A DNA stretch of 11,341 nucleotides from Methanomassiliicoccaceae archaeon. GTDB taxonomy: Archaea > Thermoplasmatota > Thermoplasmata > Methanomassiliicoccales > Methanomethylophilaceae. The notes below the pieces were generated by a model that saw only the letters and a program-made list of their open reading frames with translations, ran no database searches and was not told the origin of the DNA. Below are positions 1 to 7,162 of this stretch, one piece after another. The translations under genes were made by a program, and so were the position numbers. The DNA lies in NCBI GenBank assembly GCA_031254685.1, contig JAIRTZ010000126.1, positions 1-11,341 of the forward strand, in the 5' to 3' direction. The first letter of the stretch is position 1; every line of letters starts with the position of its first letter.

Positions 1-12
1 AAGGGAATCAAG

Positions 13-327
13 ATGAATAATGGAAAATGGCAACCGGATCAGGATCTGACGGCCGCGTCCCCGCGGCCGTCCGGAGAGAAAATAGCGCAGGCACGTCCGA
101 ACATCCAAAGAGTTAAATCCGCGGAATATGTGGAGCACCTTGTGGAGCCAATGTACGGAACATATCTTTCATCGATCACTGAAGAAGATGTAAAGAGAAT
201 CAGGGAATATTCCAAGAAGCTTCAGGCTGATGATAAGGCCAGAAAGGAATTCTTCATCCGAGTTGGACTTTACAACAAAGACGGCAGCGTTGCAGAACCG
301 TTCAGGCATCTCTTCGAGGAGAGTTAA
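13..327 (+). CDS. Small basic protein, possible antitoxin partner of the ART-like gene
   Basis: I do not recognise this 104-residue protein. It is soluble, with no signal peptide or membrane helix. Residues 1-35 are rich in Pro, Gln, Ser and Ala and look disordered. Residues 36-100 are charged and probably helical (EYVEHLV, ITEEDVKRIREYSKKL), ending in a stretch around FFIRVGLYNKDG. It stops with TAA at 325-327, and the next gene starts with GTG at the very next base, so the two are very likely co-transcribed and translationally coupled. A small charged protein directly before an ADP-ribosyltransferase-like protein suggests an antitoxin or immunity role, but that rests on position and size only. 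The ATG at 13 has only a weak upstream purine stretch (GGGA). The promoter lies outside the window, and earlier genes of the same operon could exist there. Confidence 0.6.
   Translation: MNNGKWQPDQDLTAASPRPSGEKIAQARPNIQRVKSAEYVEHLVEPMYGTYLSSITEEDVKRIREYSKKLQADDKARKEFFIRVGLYNKDGSVAEPFRHLFEES
316..321 (+). promoter_or_regulatory. Ribosome binding site for the GTG-initiated ART-like gene
   Basis: GAGGAG lies inside the end of the upstream frame, six bases before the GTG at 328. This decides the GTG start, since no in-frame ATG occurs before the conserved N-terminal FHG motif. Confidence 0.6.
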
Positions 328-891
328 GTGTACACTGAGAACTTAGGACTTATTCTCGGGTTCCACGGCTGCAACAAAGAACTCGCAGACAGGATCATAA
401 CAGGCAAGGACGACATCCTGCCGAGCAAGAATTCATATGATTGGCTCGGGAGCGGGATGTACTTTTGGGATAGGGACCCAAAACGCGCATACGAGTTCGC
501 CGTGGAGAAGAAACACAAGGAACCTTCTGTCGTGGGAGCGGTCATAGATCCAAAAAGATGTCTGGACCTCCGTTGTCGCGAAGGTCATGAGATACTTAGG
601 GAAGCATATGACAACTATTGCATGGAGGTCGGATGTCCGACGCAGAGGAATACTTCGTTTAAAGATGACATTCCGATGAAAAGGGATCTGGATTACATCA
701 TCATAGAGTCCGCATGCACCTTGGATTCTGACACCGGCGAAAAGATCGACACCGTAATAGGTACGTTCTTCGAAGGAAAGGAGATCTATCCGGGTTCGGG
801 GTTGCGCGACAAGACGCACACGCAGATATGCGTAAGGAACCCAGAATGTGTCTTGGGATATTTCCTGCCGAGGGACGGGAAGGAGCCCTGA
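328..891 (+). CDS. ADP-ribosyltransferase (ART/PARP-fold)-like protein, probable toxin or defence effector
   Basis: A soluble protein of 187 residues. Three blocks resemble the split active site of ADP-ribosyltransferases. The first is FHG at 12-14, with H13 in the NAD-binding strand position. The second is the aromatic block YDWLGSGMYFW at 37-47, with Y45 as the likely stacking tyrosine, followed by PKRAYEFA. The third is a late strand TQICVRNPECVLGYF at about 165-179, where Q166 or E173 could be the third catalytic position. Known ART proteins of this size act as toxins, phage-defence effectors or DNA/RNA/protein modifiers; the target cannot be told from sequence. The gene starts with GTG directly after the stop of the small upstream gene and has a GAGGAG site. 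The fold assignment comes from motif recognition without a profile search, so it is moderate. Membership of another NAD-using family such as RES-domain toxins is less likely given the FHG and YFW blocks. It ends with TGA. Confidence 0.55.
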   Translation: MYTENLGLILGFHGCNKELADRIITGKDDILPSKNSYDWLGSGMYFWDRDPKRAYEFAVEKKHKEPSVVGAVIDPKRCLDLRCREGHEILREAYDNYCMEVGCPTQRNTSFKDDIPMKRDLDYIIIESACTLDSDTGEKIDTVIGTFFEGKEIYPGSGLRDKTHTQICVRNPECVLGYFLPRDGKEP

Positions 892-916
892 TCATCGCAT
901 AAATGTCGTGATCACA

Positions 917-966
917 AGACTCTCTCCGCATGTGCGGATGCGCGAACCGTGGCTCGGGAAAAGTCT
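917..966 (+). other. Possible folded element in the intergenic spacer
   Basis: The 165-base spacer between the ART-like gene and the membrane protein can pair into a small branched structure. AGACT (917-921) pairs with AGTCT (962-966), enclosing the hairpin TCCGC-ATGT-GCGGA (925-938) and an imperfect CGAACC/GGCTCG pair near 942-956. It is not followed by a T-run, so it is not an obvious terminator. Short stems like these occur by chance in GC-rich DNA. Confidence 0.2.
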
Positions 967-1003
967 CCTCTTCAGCAGTTCTCCTCACCGCCGGAATGAC
1001 AAC

Positions 1004-1038
1004 ATATCTTAATAGTGCGCAAATCATAAAGATGCGCA
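1004..1038 (+). promoter_or_regulatory. Promoter with two TGCGCA palindromes before the membrane-protein gene
   Basis: An AT-rich box, ATATCTTAAT, lies at 1004-1013, which would place the transcription start near 1033-1040. The six-base palindrome TGCGCA occurs twice, at 1016-1021 and 1033-1038, 17 bases apart, between the box and the expected start. This placement fits a repressor operator. A GGAG ribosome site follows at 1044-1047, nine bases before the ATG at 1057. Confidence 0.4.
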
Positions 1039-1056
1039 TTCACGGAGTGCGAGAGA

Positions 1057-1599
1057 ATGGAATTGGCTGACGGTCTCCTGTTGATAGCCGCGTCCGGCAT
1101 CGGCGCGATCTGCGGTATATTGGGACAGAGCATCAAAGAACGATGGTCAAGGCCGAACATCCGCATCGGTGCCGTCACCAACGAGGGCACCTTGTTCCTG
1201 CATTTCGCCAACACCGGTCGGAAAAGCACCGAGGACCTGGCGATAGACATCGTGAATTACGGGGAGGATATGCTTGCCGGGAACGAGAAGGTGATATTCC
1301 ACTCCACGGACATGACCATACATCCGGGAACGGCGCAGATGCTCATATTCGGGCGCATAGAGGACGGGATACTGAGGATAAGGAAATCCGAGTTCGGCAA
1401 GATAATAAAATACACCGACAGCAGCGACGACGGTACCGAGGAATGGGTGTTCCCGCTGCCGGTCAGCTTCTACATATCCGCGTGCGCCAAGGACACCAGC
1501 GCGCGCATGAAGATACTGTCGGTCGACGGTAACGGCATCCGGATCGAGAATCCGAAGAAGATATCATACCGGGACCTGCAGAGCTCGCCGCGATTCTGA
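1057..1599 (+). CDS. Unknown protein with one N-terminal membrane helix
   Basis: A 180-residue protein that I do not recognise. Residues 5-24 (from GLLLIAASG through ICGIL) form one clear hydrophobic helix with no cleavage motif, followed by the basic patch KERWSR, so the protein is probably membrane-anchored. The rest is soluble and strand-rich, with alternating hydrophobic stretches (IRIGAVT, TLFLHFANTG, DLAIDIVNYG, MLIFGRI, FYISACA). The HFANTG...DLAIDIVNYG part recalls Ig-like beta-sandwich repeats, but no family can be assigned. No catalytic motif is visible. It has its own promoter-like box and a GGAG site nine bases before the ATG, so it is a separate transcription unit from the gene pair before it. 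It ends with TGA 29 bases from the convergent end of the shikimate operon. Confidence 0.7.
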   Translation: MELADGLLLIAASGIGAICGILGQSIKERWSRPNIRIGAVTNEGTLFLHFANTGRKSTEDLAIDIVNYGEDMLAGNEKVIFHSTDMTIHPGTAQMLIFGRIEDGILRIRKSEFGKIIKYTDSSDDGTEEWVFPLPVSFYISACAKDTSARMKILSVDGNGIRIENPKKISYRDLQSSPRF

Positions 1600-1611
1600 G
1601 CATTGAAAGAT

Positions 1612-1632
1612 GTGACGCCGCGATACGGTCAC
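1612..1632. terminator. Small hairpin between convergent genes
   Basis: GTGAC (1612-1616) and GTCAC (1628-1632) are inverted repeats. With an inner CG/CG pair they enclose a CGATA loop and a two-base bulge. The hairpin lies between the two stop codons and overlaps the end of the shikimate operon frame. It could mark transcript ends in both directions, but it is short and lacks a T-run. Confidence 0.25.
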
Positions 1633-3746
1633 GGATCGCCGTTCAGATATTGTTTGCCGCCTTCCATTATCTCTCTGAATCTCTCGTCGTTCTTCGAAAG
1701 GGACGCCTTCTTCACTTCTTTCACCGCGTTCTCGTATACCTTCCACATCTCCTCCGCGTTGGCGTTCGTACGCTGGATCAGATGGTACAGCGCAGGATCC
1801 TCCTCGGACACGTCCGCGGAAACGCTCATCGTTCTGTTGAATGTTGTCGATGCGGCGTCCCTCAGCTCGGAGAACGGTATGCCGCTTTTCTTGAGAGCGG
1901 TGAAGAACGCTATGTTCGACGCGTGCGCCAGCGACATAGCGAACGCCATCAGCTCATCGTGTCTTTCCACGGTGGTCACGGTAACGTTGGAACAATCGTT
2001 GTCAAACAATTCCTTTGCCTCGGTTACGGCGTCATCGTTCCCGCAGTCGCAGACGATGACGTTGCGGTCCGTGAGCGAGGCCGCGGACGGACCGAACATC
2101 GGATGCACGGAACAAACTTTCCTGCGCTTCGCCAATTCCTTGATGAACACGGAGAACGGCGATTTTATTGATGCGATATCGAATATTAACGCATCTTTCT
2201 TGCATACGGCGTCGGCTTCCCTGAGGATATCCTCGATCAGCGGTATCGGTACCGCGACGATCACGATGTCTGCGTCCTTGGCATCGTCCATGCTTCCTAC
2301 CGAGATATCCACTATTCTAACGGTTGCGTTCATACTTTCGAAGTATCTGCGCATCCATTGCCCCATCCTTCCCGCGCCGCCTATGATCGTCACGTTCTTT
2401 CCGCATTCTTTCCTTAGGACGGACGACTGCAGTTCCACGGAGCTTGTTATCAATAATTTGCATACAGCCTCGGCAACATCCTTCGGTAATGAGGTATTCT
2501 CAGCCATTGTTCTGTATCTTTCGATTATCTTCTTCTCGACGTCCTTGTTCCTTAACTGGACGCCCGTTCCCTTCTTCACCTCGCCGATCAGCCCGGCGGT
2601 GTCGTTCCTGCATATCATCATCTGAACGAGGTGCGCGTCAATATCTTCGATTATCTTCCTCAGGGTGTCCAGGTTGGCCTCAGGCTCGACATCATCCATC
2701 GAGACATCCGCCAGTACCAATGCGGTCATCGCCTCAACTACGGACACAGCTCGGGGCACTATGCACGGATCGTGCCTTCCCTTCACCGATATGAACGCAT
2801 TTTTCATCTTCGTGAGATCTATGCTCTCCTGTTCCTTCGATATCGACGGCGTCGGTTTGAAGGCTACGCGGAACACCATCGGCATCCCGTTGCTCATGCC
2901 GCCCACGATGCCGCCCATGTTGTTCGTCCTCGCCCTGATGTCGCGCCTGTCCATATAGTACTGGTCGTTGCTCTCGGAGCCTCTCATCTTTGTGATCTCA
3001 AAACCCTTTCCGAATTCCACGCCCTTCACGGCGGGTATGCCGAACATCGCCCTCGAGAGCACTGCGTCAAGGGAATCGAACCAGATGCCGCCGAAACCTA
3101 TCGGCAGTCCTCTGACGATGCATTCGACGACGCCGCCGACGCTGTCGCCGTCCTTCGACGCGTTGAGTATCTCCTCTCTCATCGCGATGTCAAGTTCCTC
3201 GGAACAGGCGCGCGTCGCATAGGTCTTCGATGTGCCGGCCACGGCCTTGCATCTCATCTCGTTATCGCGGACGTTGCCGATGGATCTGGTGAACGCCGAT
3301 ATTTGTATCCCTTTGTCGTAAAGCATCTGCTTCGCGATGCTTCCGGCGGCGACTATCGGCGCCGTGAGGCGTCCGGAGAACTGGCCGCCTCCGCGTACGT
3401 CATGGTCCTTCCATTTCACCATCGCCGGAAGGTCCGCATGCCCAGGTCTCGGTATTTTTGCGATATTCTCATATTTTGAACTGTCGACGTTCTTATTGGC
3501 AATGATAATGCGTATCGGAGTCCCGTCTGTGAAGCCGTTGACGATACCCGAGGTTATCTCGACGATGTCGTCCTCCTTCCTCGGCGTTCCGATGCCGTCC
3601 TTCGGCCTTCTGAGGTCCATGTCCCTCTTTATCTCGTCCTCAGAGATGCGTATGCCTGCGGGAACTCCCTCAAGGACGCACCCTACGTGCTCGCCGTGGC
3701 TCTTTCCGAACAAACGGAATATTATGTTGTTACCGATCGGGTACAT
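1629..3746 (-). CDS. aroC-aroQ-tyrA: Trifunctional chorismate synthase / chorismate mutase / prephenate dehydrogenase fusion
   Basis: This 705-residue protein joins three enzymes in pathway order. Residues 1-350 are chorismate synthase (EPSP to chorismate), with GKSHGEHVG at 14-22 (H17), GGGQFSGRLTAP at 119-130 and the third signature GRHDPCIVPRAVSVVEAM at 323-340. Residues about 359-440 are an AroQ-type chorismate mutase, aligning without gaps to E. coli residues 11-88: R363, R380, K391, E404, S436 and Q440 match R11, R28, K39, E52, S84 and Q88. Positions 48 and 51, usually Asp and Arg, are N400 and V403. Residues 450-705 are prephenate dehydrogenase, with the GxGxxG loop at 457-462, D480 at the end of the second strand (suggesting NAD rather than NADP), the catalytic His region VHPMFGPSA (H548) and a helical dimerisation tail. 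No ACT regulatory domain is present. The gene starts with ATG two bases after the EPSP synthase stop, and GGAGGT lies eight bases before that start. It ends with TGA. Confidence 0.93.
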   Translation of the reverse strand: MYPIGNNIIFRLFGKSHGEHVGCVLEGVPAGIRISEDEIKRDMDLRRPKDGIGTPRKEDDIVEITSGIVNGFTDGTPIRIIIANKNVDSSKYENIAKIPRPGHADLPAMVKWKDHDVRGGGQFSGRLTAPIVAAGSIAKQMLYDKGIQISAFTRSIGNVRDNEMRCKAVAGTSKTYATRACSEELDIAMREEILNASKDGDSVGGVVECIVRGLPIGFGGIWFDSLDAVLSRAMFGIPAVKGVEFGKGFEITKMRGSESNDQYYMDRRDIRARTNNMGGIVGGMSNGMPMVFRVAFKPTPSISKEQESIDLTKMKNAFISVKGRHDPCIVPRAVSVVEAMTALVLADVSMDDVEPEANLDTLRKIIEDIDAHLVQMMICRNDTAGLIGEVKKGTGVQLRNKDVEKKIIERYRTMAENTSLPKDVAEAVCKLLITSSVELQSSVLRKECGKNVTIIGGAGRMGQWMRRYFESMNATVRIVDISVGSMDDAKDADIVIVAVPIPLIEDILREADAVCKKDALIFDIASIKSPFSVFIKELAKRRKVCSVHPMFGPSAASLTDRNVIVCDCGNDDAVTEAKELFDNDCSNVTVTTVERHDELMAFAMSLAHASNIAFFTALKKSGIPFSELRDAASTTFNRTMSVSADVSEEDPALYHLIQRTNANAEEMWKVYENAVKEVKKASLSKNDERFREIMEGGKQYLNGDP

Positions 3747-3748
3747 TG

Positions 3749-5002
3749 TCAGACCTCCACTTTCAGACCAAGCCGTTTCATGTGCTCAAGGAATAACGGA
3801 TACGATATGTCATAGCAGTTGCTCCTCTTCATTGTTACCTCGTTCTCGCACAGTAACGAAGCTACGGCGGCGGCCATGAGTATACGGTGGTCCTCATGAT
3901 GCTCTATATTGCCGCCTTTAAGTTTCCTGACGCCGCTGATGACGCATCCGTCGTCCGTTTCGATGATGTCCGCGCCGAGCGTCCGTAGCATATCGACAGT
4001 CGCTTTAATGCGGTCGCTCTCCTTGAACCTCAATTGCGGCGCGCCGTACAGTTTGCTCGTGCCCTTCGCCGTTGATAAAAGAACGGCGACTATCGGGAAG
4101 AGGTCGGGGATGTCGTTCATGTTCACGTCTGTTGCTTTCAATTCGCCGAACGACGACGTCACCTCGTTATTGTTCACGGAGACTTCCGCGCCGGCGTCCT
4201 TCATTATCTCCACGATCCGTTTATCGCCCTGAGGGTCGTTCATGTCCATGTTCTTGGCGGCAACGGAACCGCCCAGCGCGCCGGCCACCAGCGGGAACGC
4301 CGCGGATGACATATCCGCGGGCACCGTGATGTCGCATCCTCTGTATCCTTTCCCGCCGTGCACGCATATCTCGCCCTCGCCGAACAGCACCTGCGCGCCG
4401 AAGCGTCTCATCATGTGCGCCGTTATGTCAACGTACGGCTTTGACGAGAGATTGCCTTGTATCTGTATCCTCGCGGTGTTCGGCAGCATCGGCGCGACCA
4501 TCATCAATGACGAGATGAATTGCGAACTTATGTCGCCGCGTATGCTCACGCCGCCCCCGAGATTGGGGCCGCGCACGGTCACCGGCGCCTTGCCGCTGTC
4601 CGATGAGCATACGACGCCCATCTGCGTCAGGGCGTCAAGGAGAGGCCCCATGGGCCTCGATCGTAACGACGCGTCCCCGGTTATCGTCACGGGGGAATCG
4701 AACATCGATGCGATCCCTGTGAACAAACGCATTGTTGTTCCCGAATTCTCGCAATCCACGACATCCTGCGGTACATGCGGCACTTCGTTGTGTATGCGTA
4801 TCCGATCGCAGTACCGTTTCACCTCCGCGCCTATCGCCGCCGCGGCGTTCAGCGTTGATTTCGTATCCTGGGAGTTCAATGCGTTGGATATCATGCATTT
4901 CTTTGATGACAATGCGGACAGGAAGAACGCCCTGTGCGTGTGGCTCTTTGACGGAGGCGGAGTTATGACGCCGCTTACTGACGAACCGGAGAATTTCAAC
5001 AT
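3749..5002 (-). CDS. aroA: EPSP synthase (3-phosphoshikimate 1-carboxyvinyltransferase)
   Basis: This cytoplasmic enzyme joins shikimate 3-phosphate and phosphoenolpyruvate to give EPSP, the sixth shikimate pathway step. At 417 residues it is of normal length. Family landmarks are in place: PPPSKSHTHRAF at 15-26 with K19 and S20 for phosphoshikimate binding, ENSGTTMRL at 85-93 with R92, DASLRSRPMGPLLDAL at 110-125, SSQF at 159-162, the catalytic Asp in IPDLFP (D300), RFKESDRI at 325-332 and EDHRILMAAAVA at 370-381. It starts with ATG four bases after the shikimate kinase stop. GGTG five bases before this ATG matches the 16S 3' end, so translation is probably coupled. It ends with TGA, and the fused chorismate synthase starts two bases later. 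No part appears missing. Naming is secure; note that archaeal literature uses aroA' for a different enzyme of this operon. Confidence 0.96.
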   Translation of the reverse strand: MLKFSGSSVSGVITPPPSKSHTHRAFFLSALSSKKCMISNALNSQDTKSTLNAAAAIGAEVKRYCDRIRIHNEVPHVPQDVVDCENSGTTMRLFTGIASMFDSPVTITGDASLRSRPMGPLLDALTQMGVVCSSDSGKAPVTVRGPNLGGGVSIRGDISSQFISSLMMVAPMLPNTARIQIQGNLSSKPYVDITAHMMRRFGAQVLFGEGEICVHGGKGYRGCDITVPADMSSAAFPLVAGALGGSVAAKNMDMNDPQGDKRIVEIMKDAGAEVSVNNNEVTSSFGELKATDVNMNDIPDLFPIVAVLLSTAKGTSKLYGAPQLRFKESDRIKATVDMLRTLGADIIETDDGCVISGVRKLKGGNIEHHEDHRILMAAAVASLLCENEVTMKRSNCYDISYPLFLEHMKRLGLKVEV

Positions 5003-5006
5003 ATGA

Positions 5007-5852
5007 TCACCGCGTCCTTGTTATGATTGCCTCGTAACCGTTATGCTCAAGGTCCTTAAGGAATGTCCTTCCCTCGTTCTTTCCGACGACGACGGATATC
5101 GCCGGCCCCGTGCCGGATACGCCGGCGGCCTTCGCGCCCATCGATATCGCTCTTTTCGCGACGCTGTCGTTGATCCCCGCGGCGCGTGCGATCAATTCGC
5201 CGTTTGCCGTAAGGACGGAATACCAATCATTGTCAACCTTGTTCACAAGTTCCCTCGACGCGTCCGCCATCTTACGGAACGCGTTGACGTCAAGCGACGG
5301 CTTCCGTATCTTCGTATCGGGCACAAGGAGTATGACATCATGTATGTCGACCTCGCTGCGCCCTATGAGCATATCGTTCCTGTTATCGGTTATCACGAGA
5401 CCGCCGAGGTGGCATCCGCAGGCGTCGTCGAACGCTCCCGTCACCGTTACGTTGGCTTCTCTGGCGCATCTGACGCCCAATCGTATCATATCGAGCACAG
5501 ACTCCTCGGTCGCGTCAAATCCCTTTCCGTGATCCCTCGATATGATCCCGGCGACTGACGATACGATCGCGTTGCACGCGGAGCTGGAACTTTTCAATCC
5601 CCTGGATATCGGAATTTGGGAGTTTATCTCAAGGGACCAGCCCTTCGGTTCCTCGATGCGGAAATGTTCGTATGTGTTCCTTACGCAGATCCTCGCCATC
5701 TCGGTGTTTTCCTTCGTATCGTTGATTATGTCAACTGTCCGCCTATCCCCGCGTACCTTGAATATCGCCTTCGTTGTGAGTTCCACACCGACGGTGGCTC
5801 CGATGCCGCACGGTATCGCGTTTATCACCGTTATCGCGCCGTGCGATATCAT
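5007..5852 (-). CDS. aroK: Archaeal shikimate kinase, GHMP family
   Basis: This enzyme phosphorylates shikimate to shikimate 3-phosphate with ATP. It belongs to the GHMP kinase superfamily (with homoserine and mevalonate kinases), not to the bacterial P-loop AroK/AroL type, which is a marker of archaea. At 281 residues it has the expected length. The ATP-binding motif PISRGLKSSSSACNA sits at 81-95, GAFDDACGCHLGG at 139-151 includes the probable catalytic Asp region, and the C-terminal glycine motif GVSGTGPA sits at 244-251. The ATG start overlaps the stop of the AroD-AroE gene by four bases (ATGA). GAGGA lies seven bases before that start, inside the previous gene. It ends with TGA, four bases before the EPSP synthase ATG. 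Its place between shikimate dehydrogenase and EPSP synthase matches the pathway order. Confidence 0.95.
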   Translation of the reverse strand: MISHGAITVINAIPCGIGATVGVELTTKAIFKVRGDRRTVDIINDTKENTEMARICVRNTYEHFRIEEPKGWSLEINSQIPISRGLKSSSSACNAIVSSVAGIISRDHGKGFDATEESVLDMIRLGVRCAREANVTVTGAFDDACGCHLGGLVITDNRNDMLIGRSEVDIHDVILLVPDTKIRKPSLDVNAFRKMADASRELVNKVDNDWYSVLTANGELIARAAGINDSVAKRAISMGAKAAGVSGTGPAISVVVGKNEGRTFLKDLEHNGYEAIITRTR

Positions 5853-7162
5853 ACGGCATTCCTCATCACTTTAACGGGAACTTTCTTCGACGTGAACAGT
5901 TCGAACGATCGTATGCCTTGGTACGCCAGCATATCCTCACCGCGCACGGTGACGCATTTGCGTTTATTCGCAATGTCGTACAGATGCGTATCGCCGTAGA
6001 CCATGTCGAACACTATCTGCTGAGGATCTATCTGCTCTATCTTCACCGGATATTCCGAGATATCGTTGCTCTTGTTCAGCGGTATGCAGTTGACGATGAG
6101 GTCATATCCTTTCACGGCGACCGACGTCCTTTCGCGCGCGGTCACCTGGAACTCCCTTGCGATCAATGACGCCGCGTCCATGTTCCGTCCCGTCACCGTG
6201 GTGTCGCATCCGTTCTCCGAAAGGAAGTAGGCGCAGGCTCTCGCCGCGCCCCCGGAACCGAGTATCAAAGCCCTCATCCCGCGTACGCTGACCTTGTTCT
6301 TCCTGAACGCCATCTTGATGCCGTCCACGTCCGTGTTGTAACCTTTCAGACGGCCGTCATCGTTGACTATCGTGTTCACGGCGCCGATATCCTCCGAGAT
6401 GCGGTCGCATTCATCGATATGGTCGACGATGTCCGTCTTGTACGGCTTCGTGACGTTAACGCCTCGGATATCGAAGTTAACGATGAATTCGCCGGCGCTG
6501 TCAAGCGACTGCGTATCGAACGTCAGGTACCGTCCGTTGATCTTTGAGTGCGCGAACGCGGCGTTATGCATCGCCGGCGATCGCGTGTATCCTATGCCCT
6601 TTCCGATGATCCCGGTGACGATGCAGTCGTCACCCATTTCCAGCATTTCAGGAACGCTGAACTGTCCCGGAGCGGTCGCCTTTCCGACGTATGCGTACGA
6701 GTACAGGTTGTCCATCAAGTTCTGACGTATCCTCGTTATCCTTCCGAGCTCGGTCATACCGAGTATCACATGCTCTTTCTCAATATGTTTCGAGGCGTTC
6801 AGCAGCGTGACGTTATCTTTTAATGAATTGACGGTGAACGCCCCCTTCACGATGTCGCCGTCCATTCCTTTCAGGATGCTGATGACGGTGTTCACATCGG
6901 GCGTCCTTTCAAAGTCGTGGTATGACGTCATCACTTTATTCGGGATATCGGGACGTTTCATCTCGCCGACGTCGACTATCCATCCTTTGGGTATGATCGA
7001 CGCGTCGAAGGGCGTCTTGAACGTGAACACCCCGGTCTGCCCCTTTTTGAGGATGCCCTTGGGCACGGTCCTGAATATATCCGTGCGCACCTCGACCGCG
7101 TCCGCTGACGATACATCATCCGCATTGACGTTATCCGAACCGAAGGAGGCGCATATTCTCAT
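5849..7162 (-). CDS. aroDE: 3-dehydroquinate dehydratase (type I) / shikimate dehydrogenase fusion
   Basis: A bifunctional 437-residue protein that converts 3-dehydroquinate to 3-dehydroshikimate and then reduces it to shikimate. Residues 1-175 are the type I dehydratase barrel: EVRTD at 24-28, the general-base His in SYHDF (H82), the Schiff-base Lys in VKGAF (K106) and the closing PGQFSVPEM at 165-173. Residues about 181-437 are shikimate dehydrogenase: the substrate motif GYTRSPAMHNAAF at 191-203, catalytic NVTKPYK (K242), GYNTDVDG at 274-281 (D278), the nucleotide loop GSGGAARA at 302-309, TGRN at 324-327 (usual for NADP preference) and AYQGIRSFELFT at 413-424. In the substrate motif the common His-Ser pair is Tyr-Thr, a mild deviation. 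The ATG overlaps the previous stop by one base (TAATG), with AAGGA seven bases before it. Similar AroD-AroE fusions are known in plants and some microbes. Confidence 0.95.
   Translation of the reverse strand: MRICASFGSDNVNADDVSSADAVEVRTDIFRTVPKGILKKGQTGVFTFKTPFDASIIPKGWIVDVGEMKRPDIPNKVMTSYHDFERTPDVNTVISILKGMDGDIVKGAFTVNSLKDNVTLLNASKHIEKEHVILGMTELGRITRIRQNLMDNLYSYAYVGKATAPGQFSVPEMLEMGDDCIVTGIIGKGIGYTRSPAMHNAAFAHSKINGRYLTFDTQSLDSAGEFIVNFDIRGVNVTKPYKTDIVDHIDECDRISEDIGAVNTIVNDDGRLKGYNTDVDGIKMAFRKNKVSVRGMRALILGSGGAARACAYFLSENGCDTTVTGRNMDAASLIAREFQVTARERTSVAVKGYDLIVNCIPLNKSNDISEYPVKIEQIDPQQIVFDMVYGDTHLYDIANKRKCVTVRGEDMLAYQGIRSFELFTSKKVPVKVMRNAV

Noticed and set aside
1603..2625. Long plus-strand open frame (340 codons) opposite the prephenate dehydrogenase and mutase domains
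   Set aside because: It is antisense to a clearly conserved gene, is Ser/Thr-rich with no family pattern, and is a shadow of codon bias.
2631..3479. Plus-strand open frame of 282 codons opposite chorismate synthase
   Set aside because: Arg/His-rich product typical of antisense frames in GC-rich genes; the minus strand carries all conserved motifs.
4242..5006. Plus-strand open frame of 254 codons opposite EPSP synthase
   Set aside because: Antisense shadow; no ribosome site or recognisable motif.
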